A stretch of 64,000 nt of DNA from Blattamonas nauphoetae (GCA_033064195.1 JARBJD010000001.1:62001-126000), one strand, 5' to 3'; positions 1 to 11,576 are shown, counted from the first letter of the stretch. Numbers and translations: made by a program. The notes: a model not told the origin generated them from the sequence alone.

Positions 1-811
1 AGTTTCGCTCCTGGCTGATGGTGAGTCCTGTGGAGGTGCGTCCTTGACCAAAATCCCACCACCATATTCAGATGGAGGAATTACCCCTAAAACAATGAAA
101 TAAGAGCAAAATGAGACTTGTATCCACTTTCTTCAGGATGCTATGAGCGATCTGCATAAATGAATCTTCAACATGATCTCCGTTTAGAGCACTTGTCTCC
201 AAGAACGGAATTTCTGGAAAATATCAAAAATACTCCTAAAATACCATTATCTTGTGCAAATTTGGCGGCTTCGGCATAAGGAACGTCACGAGCTTGTTTC
301 AAATCAGCTACGAACAAAGAATACTTTGAAAAACGGACATACATTTGTTTCCAAGCAAAATAAGAGATGCTTGTGGATGAACTCGTGCACGAGCATCGGC
401 AATCCATCGTGAAATGCTGTTGAATGATTCTCGGTTAGTGACGTCATATACCAGGATAACTCCAACAGCATCTCGATAATATGTTTGCGTAAGTGTGCGG
501 AAGCGATCACTGCCTGCGGTATCCCAGGCTAAATGAAGTGTGAAGGTTAGACTCCGAAAGAGGAGAAAAAGAAACCTTGAATCTTGATTTGACGATTGTC
601 AACTTGGATGACTGTTATACCGTATTCAACTCCGATAGTATGAGCAGTATCTTCATAGAATCTCCCTTCAATGAAGCGGCGAAGGAGACATGATTTTCCA
701 CAGCCTTCAGGAATAAGAGATGGGATAAACATATCAAGTATTCTATCATGAAACCATACCAGAATCTCCAATGATAATGAACTTGAAAGAAATATCGAAA
801 TCTTGTTCCAT
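1..811 (-). CDS. Rab4-like small GTPase, 3' end outside window
   Basis: Membrane-traffic GTPase of the Rab4/Rab14 group, acting on endosomes in other eukaryotes. Five exons read on the minus strand. The start ATG at 811 opens with MEQDFDISFKFIIIGDS, and the P-loop GDSGCGKS is completed across a 55-nt intron (705-759). Switch I has HTIGVEYG. The G3 box is WDTAGSDRF, with Ser where Rabs usually carry the catalytic Gln (normally WDTAGQERF), so GTP hydrolysis may be slow. The G4 box NKSDL and the G5 box ETSALNG are present, each after splicing introns of about 30-46 nt. The C-terminus, including any prenylated Cys, lies beyond base 1. It is head-to-head with the RecQ gene, 47 bp between start codons. 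The Rab class is secure; the Rab4 assignment rests on remembered similarity around the G5 region. Confidence 0.85.
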
Positions 812-858
812 CCTCCGAGTGAGTTTCTTTCTTGATTTTAGAGAAGATGTGACCGATA
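812..858. promoter_or_regulatory. 47-bp divergent intergenic spacer, presumed shared promoter
   Basis: This is the only DNA between the start codons of the Rab4-like gene (-) and the RecQ gene (+), so both promoters must lie here or inside the 5' ends of the genes. I see no TATA box or other motif I can name. The call is positional inference only. Confidence 0.3.
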
Positions 859-3800
859 ATGACAGAAATTCAACAAAAAAACGAATCAGTGAGTTGGGAT
901 TAATAGCAGACTGTGCAGGGAGGGGGATTTGCTACGCTTTACGGAAAGATTTGGCCCATGATGGAAATGTTGACTGGCGCACGAAACCTTGATGAGCATC
1001 TAGCGTGGTATTCTCAACATGAATACCTGAAAGACTCCACATTATTTTCAGGATATCCAATTATTTCACAACCATCGAGGTATATAGCTGGATTTTTCAA
1101 CATTACTTTTTCCATTGCACAGTGATGTATTTCGACCATCAAATGGTGAAACGTTACCCAACAATCATATTGCAACTCTTCTTCGTGACATCAAACGTTT
1201 GTCATATCTTTCGCCACCCCAAAACATGCTCCCAAAGCCACCACGAGTCAGTTTTCGGCCATCAAATCCTAATCGTCAGGCACAATATAACAAACCGACC
1301 CAAAATTCATTTCAGAAGACACCTTCTCTTCCAGTCACAGCTAAAGAAACGACTGTTCAACCATCATACAGCCGTCAACAATCACCAATTGTTCAACCAA
1401 TCACCCCACCTCAACCACAAACTATTCTGTCATCACAATCAAATATAAATCAGAAATTTGCCTCTTCTACCCAATCAAGTTCAAATGGAATTGGATCTCC
1501 TCTCCAAAAGGACAAATTCATCAATCCACAAAAGCCTCAACTGGAGGATCGACCAATAGATAAATCCCTCGTTATTCAAGAATGCAAAACTTTGCAAGTA
1601 GTTATTGCCAATCTTCTCGTTTTATCAGACCAGAGCGACGAATTGAATCCTACTCTCCAAAACCAACTAAAAACGTCAATATTGACGCTTTCTTCGATTC
1701 TAAATCTTTCACAATCAGTCCCACGAACACAAACTGATTCATATGATAAAAATACTTCATCGAATTTCGGGACAAAAAATTCATTCTCACAACCAAACCT
1801 CCTCCAACAAACTCGCTCGTTCACAAATAATTCTCTCCAAAATTCAGATAATTCAACATTTTCTGGAGATCAGGAGTTCAATAGATCAGCCTCTTTCGTT
1901 TCAAACACTTATAATACTTCATCAGTCCAAACTCCTCCTGTCTCGTCGCGAGTTGTTCAACAAGCGCCTATTCTGAATCAAGGAGCAGCTACAGCCTCCT
2001 CCTCGGCATCGTACCCCTCTTCCTCCTATTCATCTGGCTTTTCTGGGTCTATGAACGGTGGAACACGGTTTAACCAACGACCAGCCCAACAAGAACAACC
2101 TCAACCGGAAATGGACAACTTCGTTTTCGACCCAACGAAAGACGTCATGAATATCATGGCGAAGATCGAGCAAGAGGACCGACCACAATACACAGGCGAG
2201 TTTGGTGGAGGGGGATTTGGAGGAGGGGGAGGATATGGAGGAGGGGAGGGGAGGAGGAATGGGTAGTGGGAGTGGTCGGTTTGAGGGAAATGGACAAGGT
2301 TTTGGAGGAGGAGGTGGTGGGAGGGAGGGATATTCTGGGATGGGAGGGGGTGGAGGGTTTGGGAATGAAGCTGATCCACTCGTCTCGGCATCGTCAGTTG
2401 ATGCTCCGTATGCCACGTCTCGTCCGGATCTGCTTCCTGTTCCTGCATCACTTGCTTCGGATCACCAGCTCACAACCACAACCTTCCACGAAGCTGTCAC
2501 AACACCGTCTCGCTCGCAACAACCTGCCAACAAGTCCAATCCATGGATGGAGATCTTTCCTTGGACAGACGATCTCTTCTCGACACTTCATTCAGTCTTC
2601 GGACACAAGCAGTTCCGTCCCAATCAACTCTCTGTCATCAACGCAGTCTTATCCAAAAACGATGTTTTTGTGTTGATGCCGACTGGAGGAGGAAAATCCC
2701 TTTGCTATCAACTTCCTGCTGTTCTCCTTCCTGGCGTGACCATCATCGTATCCCCGCTCCTCTCTCTCATCCAAGACCAAGTCACTCAGCTTCATAATAT
2801 TGGTGTTGATGCTCAATTTCTCTCTTCGGCACAAGAGTCAGAACAAGCACGGATTATCTACAATGATCTGTCGGCTCCCCAACCGATTGTGAAGATGCTT
2901 TACGTGACACCGGAGAAAGTCGTTCAGAGTGGCATGTTCTTCCAAAAACTGCGAGATTTGAACGATCGAGGAATGTTGTCTCTCGTTGTCATCGATGAGG
3001 CGCATTGTGTTTCGCAGTGGGGACATGACTTCAGAAGCGATTATACCAAATTGTCGGTTTTTAAGAAGGAATTTCCGAACGTTCCGGTGATGGCTCTGAC
3101 AGCTACAGCAACAAAAGAGATCCGAGACGATTGCAGACGCATTCTTCGAATGGCAGAAGCGGTTGTCTTCACACAGAGCTTCAACAGACCTAATCTTCAC
3201 TACTCTGTCCACAAAAAGTCAAAAGACACTCGAGAAGACATTGCCGCATTGATCAAAGCGAAGTATCATCGAAAGAGCGGGATTGTGTATTGCCTCGCTC
3301 GACAGGAATCAGAAGACTTTGCAGAATTTCTCAACAAACAAGGCATCCGAGCAGGGGCTTACCATGGGAACATGTCGACAGACAATCGGACAGCCGTCCA
3401 GCACGATTGGACGCAAGGAAGGATTGACGTGATTTGTGCCACGATTGCGTTTGGGATGGGAATTAACAAAGCTGATGTCCGATTTATCGTCCATTTCTCT
3501 CTGCCGAAGTCGCTCGAAGGGTATTATCAAGAAAGTGGGCGAGCAGGACGAGATGGGAAAGACTCTGACTGCCTCCTCTTCTACTGGCCGAGAGACAAAC
3601 AGAGAGTGAACTTCCTCATCTCAAGGGGATCGCTATCACAGGCAGAGAAAGGATCATTCGATGTCAACCAGGTCGTTTCGTACTGTGAGAACCAATACGA
3701 CTGTCGAAGACGAATGTTGTTGGCGTATTTTGGGGAGCAGTTTGATGAACCGAGCTGTAATCACACATGCGACAATTGCCAGACACGAGATGGGTATAAT

Positions 3801-4778
3801 TGGACAGTCACGGATTATTCTGAAGATGCGAAGAATATTCTGGCCATTCTCAACCAACACTTCAGAGGGAATGCAGCGAAGGATCAACTGTGTGATGCGT
3901 ATAGAGGCACGAAGCTCGCAGCTGGTAAACGAGGACGATCTGAACAACCTGAAGATTCGTTATTTGGAAAGGGATCACATCTCCCGAAGAAGGACGTGGA
4001 AAAAATCATCCATCACATGGTATTGAACGAACTACTCGACGAAAAACTGTACACAACAGCCCAGCAGAATGTGGGGACAAAGCTGGTTCCAGGGCAATAC
4101 GCTCCGAACTTAGAAAATGGGACGCCGTTTTTGGTGCGAGAGAGGGGGAAGAAGGTTGTGAAGAAAGACAAGCCTGTGGAGAAGAAAGAGAAATCTGTAG
4201 AGAAAAAGTCGAGTTTGAAGACAGCAACACCAGAAGTGTCAAAACCTCTCCAAGTTGAACTAAAATCGTCGTTTGACAAACTTAGAAGTCTCGGGAAAAT
4301 CACGCCGAAGACTCCGCCTGCTAAACCAGTCGTCAAATCCCAGATCTTATGGGACGATAACGACTCTGGAGGGTTTGAAGATGATGCCAACTTCGATGGG
4401 TGTATTATTGGCTTTGATCCAACTTTGGAAGACGACACGGACTGGAATACTCCGCAGGACCTCGAAACATGGAAGACAAAGAGAGACTCGGCCGCAGCGT
4501 GGGATGACGATGACGAAGAGCAGGAGACATCGATTCCTCCTCCTCCACCCAAACCACCTCTCCAGCGGACACTCTCTTCTTTCTCACGATTTGCTAATGT
4601 AAAGAAACAAACCGAAACAAAATCTTTTGTCGTACCAGCAAAAGACATCTCGACAGAGCAGAGGAAGAGTGGGCTTGGAGAGAATTTCGACCAGCCAAGT
4701 CTTTGGAGTCATCCCATTCCAAATGGTTTTGACCCTGAAAGTGATCTTTTCCTTGATCTTGAATATCTTGATACATGA
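859..4778 (+). CDS. RecQ-family ATP-dependent DNA helicase (BLM/Sgs1 type)
   Basis: 3'-5' DNA helicase of homologous recombination and fork repair. The start at 859 reads [10 protein letters not shown], followed by an intron of 21 or 30 nt and a second at about 1079-1122. A long Ser/Gln/Asn/Pro-rich linker follows, then the helicase core. Motif I is [15 protein letters not shown] near 2675, motif II is DEAH near 2995, the RecQ-specific aromatic loop is SQWGHDFR, and the motif VI region is [10 protein letters not shown] near 3530. The Zn-binding RecQ C-terminal domain has C..Y.CRR followed by CNHTCDNC. An RQC winged helix contains LFGKGS near 3960. No HRDC domain is visible; the tail is Lys-rich, then acidic. 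The frame changes once, inside a G/A-rich glycine tract at about 2195-2330, which needs a small intron or reflects an assembly indel. The C-terminal 2.4 kb is one open frame. Confidence 0.9.
2195..2345 (+). repeat. G/A-rich low-complexity tract encoding poly-Gly
   Basis: Strongly purine-biased DNA (GGAGGAGGGG-like units) inside the RecQ gene, coding for glycine-rich sequence in more than one frame. The upstream frame ends at a TAG at 2264-2266 and the helicase frame is already open from 2202. Candidate GT-AG introns with the required length (remainder 1 after division by 3) include 2200-2248 and 2263-2323, but none has a pyrimidine tract. The tract may form G-quadruplexes on the plus strand. 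Confidence 0.6.
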
Positions 4779-4902
4779 TCCATTTCTCCCAGAAACGTTT
4801 CTGCTCCATCTCTGTCGAGAGAAAGTGTGGTTAATCAGAATTTGTGAGATGTGTGTAAGAAACGAGAAAGAGACGAAAATCAAGAAGAGTGCAAGGTGAA
4901 CG

Positions 4903-5425
4903 TCACTGTTTCATCTAGGGATGGAAATATTTACGAAACAGAATGCATACTTGCCTGATCATCGAGATAAGTCGAGCTTCGAGAGCAGAGAGATCTTCTT
5001 TGGTAACTTGCTCGGATGGTTTTGATGAAGACTTGTGAGAGGTTTCTCCATTCTTCGGTGACTCTGAGGTGGACTGAACTTCTTCTTTGCCTTCAGCTAT
5101 AGGATGACAATGAATCAGAAAAATAGAAACCAAGTAGCGGAGTTAAAAATGATAAGGCTTCTCTGGCAATTTCATCTGATGTTGACAAAGATGATACAAA
5201 TGCTTTGACATAGTTTTCAATTGATGATTCTTCAGTGGCTTTCGTTAAGAGAGAAGCAGTTTCGACGAGGAAAGAGTAGAGTTTGTGTTGTTGTTTATGT
5301 GTCAATTCCGAGATATCCAATCCTAATGCCGTCAAGCTTTCTGATGGTGAAAAGCCTTGTTCGTTGTCGCTCTCTATCTTTGATTCGTCGCTGCTCATTG
5401 ATGAATAAAGGTATGGGTCCATCAT
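4903..5425 (-). CDS. Small acidic helical protein, unknown
   Basis: I do not recognise this protein. Three exons on the minus strand give about 150 residues, starting with MMDPYLYSSMSSDESK at 5425 (a second ATG lies at 5422). A helical block around KQQHKLYSFLVETASLL follows, then EEVQSTSES with a Ser/Lys-rich linker, and a short C-terminal helix SALEARLISMIRQ. The last exon codes only MKQ before a TGA. The introns are 33 nt and about 38 nt and splice in phase, which is the main support for a real gene. It is compatible with a small adaptor or coiled-coil partner, but no domain can be named. It lies between the 3' end of RecQ (convergent) and the 3' end of uridine phosphorylase (same strand). 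Confidence 0.55.
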
Positions 5426-5593
5426 CTTTCCTCTGAGAGGTTTCAATGATAATCGAACTCTGTCCAACCTATATTCACGTTAAATATGAATTACAGGGAA
5501 TTTTTGTGATTTGTGCAAAAGTCGGTAGAGAGAAAGATGATAAAATGAAGTTGTGCGATGATTGAAATTGATAGATTTCTATTAAATGGAGAC

Positions 5594-6521
5594 CTACTTG
5601 AGCCAGACGCATTCTGGAGCTTTCATGAGTTTCTGAAGAGATGAATAAAAAGTTAATCTGACAAACAGCATCTGCAATTGGGAATGTGGCGAGAGCTTGG
5701 AGAAGAGCCTTTCCGTAATCATCCACCCACTTCTTCTTTTCTTCTGGTGTCACAAATGCCTTGGTCTTACGTTTGGCAATGATCAGTGCAGATCCTCCCG
5801 CTCTGAGGCGACCCCTTGAGAGTTCAGCGAGATCGAAGAGGTGGAAGGTTTCCATCTCAATTGCAGCAGCATGTGGAACGGCAGCAATTCTATCGAGGAG
5901 ATCTTCATTGTGATCTTCAAAGTCGGGACCTGGACGACCCTGTGAAGCATAGAATGTGCATCCACTGAAGTTCACTCCCTGGCGGATAACCTCTCCGAAT
6001 TGTTTTTTCAGAGAAGTTTCAAGATGCTTGAGCAATTCTGCATCGCCGGGAACGGGCAGGGTGATGTGGTAACGTTCTTCGGATGTCGGTTCTTTTTCAC
6101 CTGCTTTTCTTGGACGGAAGGCATCTGGGTTTCTGTAGATACCACGGCATTCTGTGGCAAGGGAAAGATCACCAATGTTGTATTCCATTGAAGGGGTGCC
6201 ACATGTTCCGAAGCGAACACAGACCATCTCTCCGTCGACGAGGGCAAGGGTTTCACGGATGGCGAAGTCCATGTTGGGATAGCCCATCAGAGAGGCAAGA
6301 AGTGTTACTGGAACTCCTTGGAAGGAACCAGTGACAGTCAAAAAGCCTCGTTCAGAGAGAACTTCGCAATAGATCTTGTCCAAGAACTTTGACAGAGTTC
6401 TAACGCGGTCGACATCGCCGCAGGTTAAAACACGATTTGCGACCTCACCACGTTTAACTCCAATGTGGTATGTTCGTCCTTGATCATCGACGGGAAAGTC
6501 AGCGTTCTTGTACGTTGTCAT
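5594..6521 (-). CDS. Uridine phosphorylase (nucleoside phosphorylase family)
   Basis: Cleaves uridine to uracil and ribose-1-phosphate in cytosolic pyrimidine salvage, which is typical of parasites and anaerobes that recycle nucleosides. The start MTTYKNADFPVDDQG is at 6521. The family signatures are in order: GDVDRVR near the N-terminus (phosphate site), VRFGTCGTPSMEYNIGDL (phosphate/ribose loop) and AIEMETFHLFDLA, where the Glu-Met-Glu binds ribose. The length of about 300 residues is normal for the family. A 34-nt intron near the 3' end changes the C-terminus to IADAKLMKAPECVWLK and a TAG stop at 5594-5596; reading through gives an implausible hydrophobic tail. It is divergent from the FAM221-like gene, with 35 bp between start codons. 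Confidence 0.88.
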
Positions 6522-6556
6522 TCTGAAATCGTGCTGGTTATGGGGGGATCACTGAA
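6522..6556. promoter_or_regulatory. 35-bp divergent spacer, presumed bidirectional promoter
   Basis: Separates the start codons of uridine phosphorylase (-) and the FAM221-like gene (+). It contains a run of six G residues but no core-promoter motif I can name. The promoter role is inferred from position only. Confidence 0.3.
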
Positions 6557-7537
6557 ATGTCCGGGGTTCCTGCCAAACGCAAAGCTACAGCCCCAAAAGC
6601 TCGACCAAAACTCGGTGCAGGCTCTCGGACATTGACCGTTCGTCCAGCTATTTCCAAAGCAAAGCCAAAAGGCCAACAACCTTTTATCGTCTCAAATCTC
6701 AGAGGACCGGGTATCTTCCCAAATACTCATTAAATATTTCTCTTTGTTTCGAATAGGAACCGTGGAACTCCGAGATGCTCTCGAGCAGTACGGCCCGGCC
6801 CAGGGAGCCAAAAAACTGATGGATCGAGAGGCAATATCTGCCCAATGGTCGATCGAAACTGGTTTTCTAACCCATCTATTCAGTGAATATGTTTAGGAGT
6901 TTATGGTGTGTGGAGATGTCACACACGTCCGATTGAAAAACCATCTCCAGCAAATCCTCATGCACTTGACTTCTGTTCACGAATTGGCCCAACAACTCGA
7001 TGTTTTTGCGGACATCTCTTTCAAGATCATGATATGAAGCCAACTGCTAAGCGACAATCAACAAAATGTCACCTTTGCCACTGTCCAAGATGTGAGTTCG
7101 TCCCAACACGACCAGAAGGTGTGTACTAACTTTTTCTCTCACGTTTCAGAAATTGGTGATCATTGGCTACCTCGGAGGAAAGATTTTAATGTCACAACCT
7201 GGAGAGTTAAGTGCCGATGTGGTCACACTCATGAAGTCTGTCTTGTCCATTATTTACATGTTACCGATGTGTTTTCCACGTCATCCATACTCCAGCAACA
7301 TGACCCTGGATTTGGGCATCATTGTAATGCTTGTGGATGCAGCCAATGGACTGGAATGTACGAATGCATGAATTGTGATCGTCCAGCCGCAGACCATGAG
7401 ACTGAATGGGAAACCCGAGAAGAACGGCGTGCCATGGGTTATCCTGTATGTCATTTCTCTCCTCTATGTCCCAGATTGATGAAGCTTACTACCCTCTTTC
7501 TTCTTTACCGGATATTCAAGAATTAGTGTACAAATAG
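6557..7537 (+). CDS. FAM221-like cysteine-rich protein
   Basis: Homologue of the FAM221A/B family (DUF4475), Cys/His-rich proteins common in ciliated eukaryotes but of unknown biochemical role. The model begins MSGVPAKRKATAPKARPK (basic N-terminus) and has five introns: 6711-6756, 6862-6896, 7119-7149, 7236-7295 and 7446-7474. The conserved pattern is visible: TRCFCGHLFQDH, CHLCHCPRCEFVPTRPE, then NVTTWRVKCRCGHTHE, CNACGCSQW, CMNCDRPAADHETEWET. The 60-nt intron at 7236-7295 is in frame and easily missed; removing it joins HTHE to QHDPGFGHHCNACGC, which matches the spacing I recall for the family. It ends at the TAG at 7535-7537. The Cys/His clusters suggest zinc binding. Confidence 0.82.
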
Positions 7538-8662
7538 CGTAGATTTCATGTTTTTTGACGTTCTGTTCCATCTAGCATCGTATTTCACTCTTTTTTATCT
7601 CATGTTTCGAGTATTTTGTCATTTTTTCACAATCCAAACGACACGTTTCAATTGTCTGAATATTTTTGAAAACCCACACTGGTTTCCCTGCTCTTCTAAC
7701 CAAATTTTCGCTCTTATCCTTTTAGACACCACTTTCTCTCATCATACGACAGGGCTTGAAGGTATCTAAAGGTTGTTTATTTTCATCGTCTTCTCACCGA
7801 ATGACGTTCATCTCTCAAAGTTGTCTTCATTCATCCAAATTCCTCCAAATGGACGCAAACAAGACTCTGTTCCAACAATTAATCAGTTTGACATAATCTT
7901 GTTCATTTTTGACTTTCAATTCCATTCAGATCACTCGATAAAGATGCCATCTTTGTCCATCTCCCAATTTCAAGAACCTGGTGCTAACTTGATTCTCAGA
8001 GCCACGAAACAGTACCAATCATCACATTAAAGTGGGTATGAGATTCATTCTCTCTCAATGTTCTAGGCGGAACATGAAAACTGCTTCAGAAAAGAAGATC
8101 GCATCGAAGGTATCTATATGGATGATTGAAGACGATCTCTTTCAGAAATTGGAATAGTTGTCCTTGTTTTGGACAAATGATCAACATCATTGAATAATTG
8201 AAGTAATATGTGCAGAGATCTTCAATGGGATCATTTCCTCCGTTTTTTCAGGACATATGCAGAAATTTTGATTCTCCATAACCGAACACACTTTTTGAAA
8301 GCATGTCACAATCCACACTTTAGTAAATCCTGAATTGCGACAAAAAGAGTGTCAAAATGGTGTTCTGATGAAAACTCATTTCTCATCGCGATCGAACCTC
8401 TATCACACAATAAACCACATTGCACTCATGCTTTCAAGATGTTAAACAATTCAGAGAAAAATCAAAAAAGTGAAACCAACTATAGTGTTTTGTGGGTTTT
8501 CAAAAAGATTGAGACAATTGAACAATTGGTAGAATATGGTTTTCACACATTTTTTGCTTGTTTTCGACATCTTGATAAGAATCACTCAAGTCCAGAACAC
8601 CAATGAAAACATAATGAAGAAAAGCCAAAATTGAGAAAGAAAGAGCTGTAACTGAGAAGCAT
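7538..8662. other. 1.1-kb intergenic stretch without a recognised gene
   Basis: AT-rich DNA between the 3' ends of the convergent FAM221-like and WD40 genes. It holds only short open frames (longest 85 codons) with no domain, no supporting splice pattern and no tRNA-like structure that I could see. It is unusually long for a convergent gap in this window, where most are under 400 bp. Confidence 0.5.
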
Positions 8663-10138
8663 TCACTTCTCGAGTTCCCAATGTTGGATATTATTATTGA
8701 GTGATGTTGCGAAGATAGCGTGAGAGCCTACATAGTGGATGGACGTGATGCACGGTGAGTGTTCAAGCGGTCCAGCGGAGCATTCAAGTTGGATGATGCC
8801 TTGTTCAGGATCGATAATATGCCAATAATGGATCCGTCCTGCACTGTCCCCAGTGTAGAATCGTCTTGAATCGGATAGACTCCACGAGAGGGCTGTGGGC
8901 CTTGGGATCGGAGATGTACATGAGCTCGGTATGAGGATTTGGATCTGGTGGGTATTTGCATGAATAGAGAGAAGATTTCCCTTTTCTGTGGCAACGAGGA
9001 ACAAATGAGGCGAGTGTTCGATGAATGGGTTGCTGTGTGAGCATGCGACAATTGGGTTATTGGGTTGGCTAATGGTTGATTCTTTGCGGGTGTAAGTCTC
9101 ATCCCTTTGCTTTGTATAGGTTACGAATTGTCCTCTCTTTGTCACTCCCACAATGCACAGGTGCTTGTCGATCACGATGGAGGATGCATGAACAAGTTGA
9201 TCCTCAGTGCCCGCTGGAATGCAGGAGAGAGAGGTTAAGCGCTCGAGATGGGCTGGAATAGTGACTTTAGGTTCAGGTTGAGTGGTACTATGGGCCTTCC
9301 ATAATATAATGGTTCCATTTCTTTCTCCTGATATGAGCAAGGTTTCCAGAACTTTGTTGCGAAGTTGCTTAAATATATGGAATGAAACAACTGGCGAATG
9401 GTGATCTCGATAAGTGTGCAGCAATTGAGAGGGTTTATAGAGTCTTTTTCCCTTAGGATGCTCTTTCGGTACTTCTATGAGAGGGAATAAAGATAACCGT
9501 CCTTCATCATCGCCGACGACAAAACAACGACATTTTCTGAGATGAAACACATCAGCAAAACACCAGATAGCGGTGACACTTGAATGGAATCGTGGAGGGG
9601 TAACAGGAAGAGACCAACGGCAGAGAAGATACGTATCCCAATAGAATGATATAATTCCACTTGGAGACCCAGCCAGGAAATGATTTGTGCTCTTCTCAAA
9701 TGCGAGAGAAGTTACACGGCCAGAAAAGTGACTCACTTCTTTAGAGAGACGCAAACATTGAAGAGGATGTGGGGGGGAGAGCATGACGCTTTCATTTTCA
9801 TAGAAACGTGGAATCGATTGATCAGAACCAAAAGAGGAGATAAGGTTGCTAAGAAAACATAGAATAATGAACTTGTTACAGACATAAGTGTGATGATGCA
9901 ACGACTGTACTGTTGATTTTGTTGTTCAAGAAATTTAATTCTCTGCTTAGATGAGCGAATCTGATCCTAGAAGTGACAATCAAATTGGATGTTTGCTAGA
10001 AAAAAATAAAACCTCCAGATTGAGTTGAATTTGACGAAAACGAAGGGACTCCCGGATCAGTTTTTCATTTTGTGACTGAAGGATATTCAAACATTTGAGA
10101 TCATATCCAGGAGCATGATGAAGGGGGTTGGGATGCAT
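8663..10138 (-). CDS. WD40-repeat protein with N-terminal coiled coil
   Basis: Three exons. Exon 1 (MHPNPLHHAPGYDLKCLN) and exon 2 (KQRIKFLEQQNQQYSR) form a short coiled coil. A 35-nt intron then leads into the long exon that carries the propeller. Blades are recognisable from repeated units such as RVTSLAFEKSTNHFLAG, LISGERNGTIILWKA, TALSWSLSDSRRFYTG followed by DSAGRIHYWHII, and a last blade ending NIQHWELEK. Blade ends vary (FYWD, ILWK, HYWH, QHWE). It is probably a protein-interaction scaffold; I cannot assign an orthologue. In-frame ATGs also occur at 10150 and 10192, the latter within 17 bp of the neighbouring RCC1-like start. The hydrophobic extension from 10192 looks less like coding sequence. 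Confidence 0.72.
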
Positions 10139-10208
10139 TTGGAGGCACATATATAATCTCAGAAGGTTTAAACAAAAAATAATATGATCCACCCATCACA
10201 AAAAGTCA

Positions 10209-11576
10209 TGGACGTCGAACGTGCAAATGGTTTTTTCAACGTTATTTTTTGTTCTACTACTCATTTTCTTTTTATTTATATTTCAAATGACATTTCCTCT
10301 GTCTTACATCTCAACAGAATCGAGTCACTTCCAATGTCAAAAAGTTCTCATTCTCCCAAACATTCAACAGACAGCTCGGATTTTATCAGGTGACCCGACC
10401 TCTCATCTTGCTGATTCTGTTCTTGGGTATACTATTGACCGTACCTCACTTGAGAATACCCACCAGGAGTTATTTATTCGAACTGCTTGTCTACTTCACA
10501 AGATAATATTTCTCAACGACACAACTAGTCTCTTTGGGTGGTGCTGTCTTATTTTGGATACTGAGGGGTTTTTGCATCGATTCCCACTTGTCTTCTCAGA
10601 AAATGCCGACAAACCACCACCGCCACAGGTTTATGAATGGGCAGCCAAAATGGAGCTCCCTCCGAAAACAGAACGTTTTGTGAAGATTAAATCATCTGGT
10701 TCTGTGACAGCACTGCTCTCTGCCACAGGAAGCCTATGGACGCGAGGACTGAAAGCCGATGGAACACACGATACCTCAGACAATTTCGTGCTTCTACCTG
10801 CCTTTACCGCAGAAGAAGGTCAAATAGGAAGCTCATTGGGACCATCTTACATCACTCATTTCTACTGTGAAGGACTGACCCTCACTGTTATTCTCGGCAA
10901 CGGTGCTGTCCTTGTCTTAGGATTCGTCCAAACATATAATTCATGGGACAAAACAATAAAAAACGATGGTTTTATTGAATTAACAGCGTCTACAATGAAA
11001 CCACGATTCATCAAAAACTTGAGCAAGACTCTTTCAAGCGAGAACGGAAACTTTGGTCTTTTTGGACAATTCAAACCATGCAAATACTATCCATTTGCGG
11101 ATATTTTCCTCACTGATGAAGGGGTGGTGTTTATGAAAACTTTCCACAACATCAACCGCTCAGTCTCTCACTACCTTACTCCACTCGATCCCAGCCATTT
11201 CAACCACTGCCGGATCATCACATGTGCTCAGCAATCATCAGATGTGTTTGTTTCAGAGACGGGAATTCTCTATCTTCTCCCTCGCACCAGACAATCTCAT
11301 GAGGTTATTATAAGACTCCAAAGTGACATTCCAACAATACGGTTGGAGATAGAACCAACAAATGTGAAACAAGTGTTTATGGCCACACAGCATTCCGTTT
11401 ATGTGATCAGCAGGGATGGATTTGTGTGGAAACACGAACTTCGTGAGAATGAAGAAGAAATCACAGATGTGACACCTTTGCTCATGAATGAAGCCGTTAT
11501 TAAGACGGAGGAGCAGAATATTGTCCCAGTCAAATTTCTTTTATCTGGAATCCAGACAGTGTTCTTATTTCAGTGA
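10209..11576 (+). CDS. RCC1-like beta-propeller protein (tentative)
   Basis: Exon 1 encodes only MDVERANE, then an intron of about 87 nt reaches the large exon at about 10319, open to 11576. The sequence carries loosely repeated blade-like segments ending in short Gly-containing strands: TALLSATGSLWTRGLKADG, SSDVFVSETGILYLLP and VFMATQHSVYVISRDGFVW. This resembles RCC1/alpha-tubulin-suppressor repeats more than WD40 blades, but the repeats are degenerate and no catalytic residues are seen. The length after splicing is about 425 residues. It is divergent from the WD40 gene. The function is unknown; the RCC1-like label rests on repeat texture and could be wrong. Confidence 0.6.
   Translation, partial: WTSNVQMVFSTLFFVLLLIFFLFIFQMTFPLSYISTESSHFQCQKVLILPNIQQTARILSGDPTSHLADSVLGYTIDRTSLENTHQELFIRTACLLHKIIFLNDTTSLFGWCCLILDTEGFLHRFPLVFSENADKPPPPQVYEWAAKMELPPKTERFVKIKSSGSVTALLSATGSLWTRGLKADGTHDTSDNFVLLPAFTAEEGQIGSSLGPSYITHFYCEGLTLTVILGNGAVLVLGFVQTYNSWDKTIKNDGFIELTASTMKPRFIKNLSKTLSSENGNFGLFGQFKPCKYYPFADIFLTDEGVVFMKTFHNINRSVSHYLTPLDPSHFNHCRIITCAQQSSDVFVSETGILYLLPRTRQSHEVIIRLQSDIPTIRLEIEPTNVKQVFMATQHSVYVISRDGFVWKHELRENEEEITDVTPLLMNEAVIKTEEQNIVPVKFLLSGIQTVFLFQ

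Noticed and set aside
2195-2345. G-rich tract considered as telomeric or satellite sequence
   Set aside because: Not a regular short tandem repeat and it lies inside coding sequence for a glycine-rich linker.
4013-4648. 211-codon open frame on the minus strand opposite RecQ, plus many others antisense to the large coding exons
   Set aside because: Antisense shadows of a strongly supported helicase frame; Ser/Phe-rich composition is the complement of the Glu/Lys-rich coding strand.
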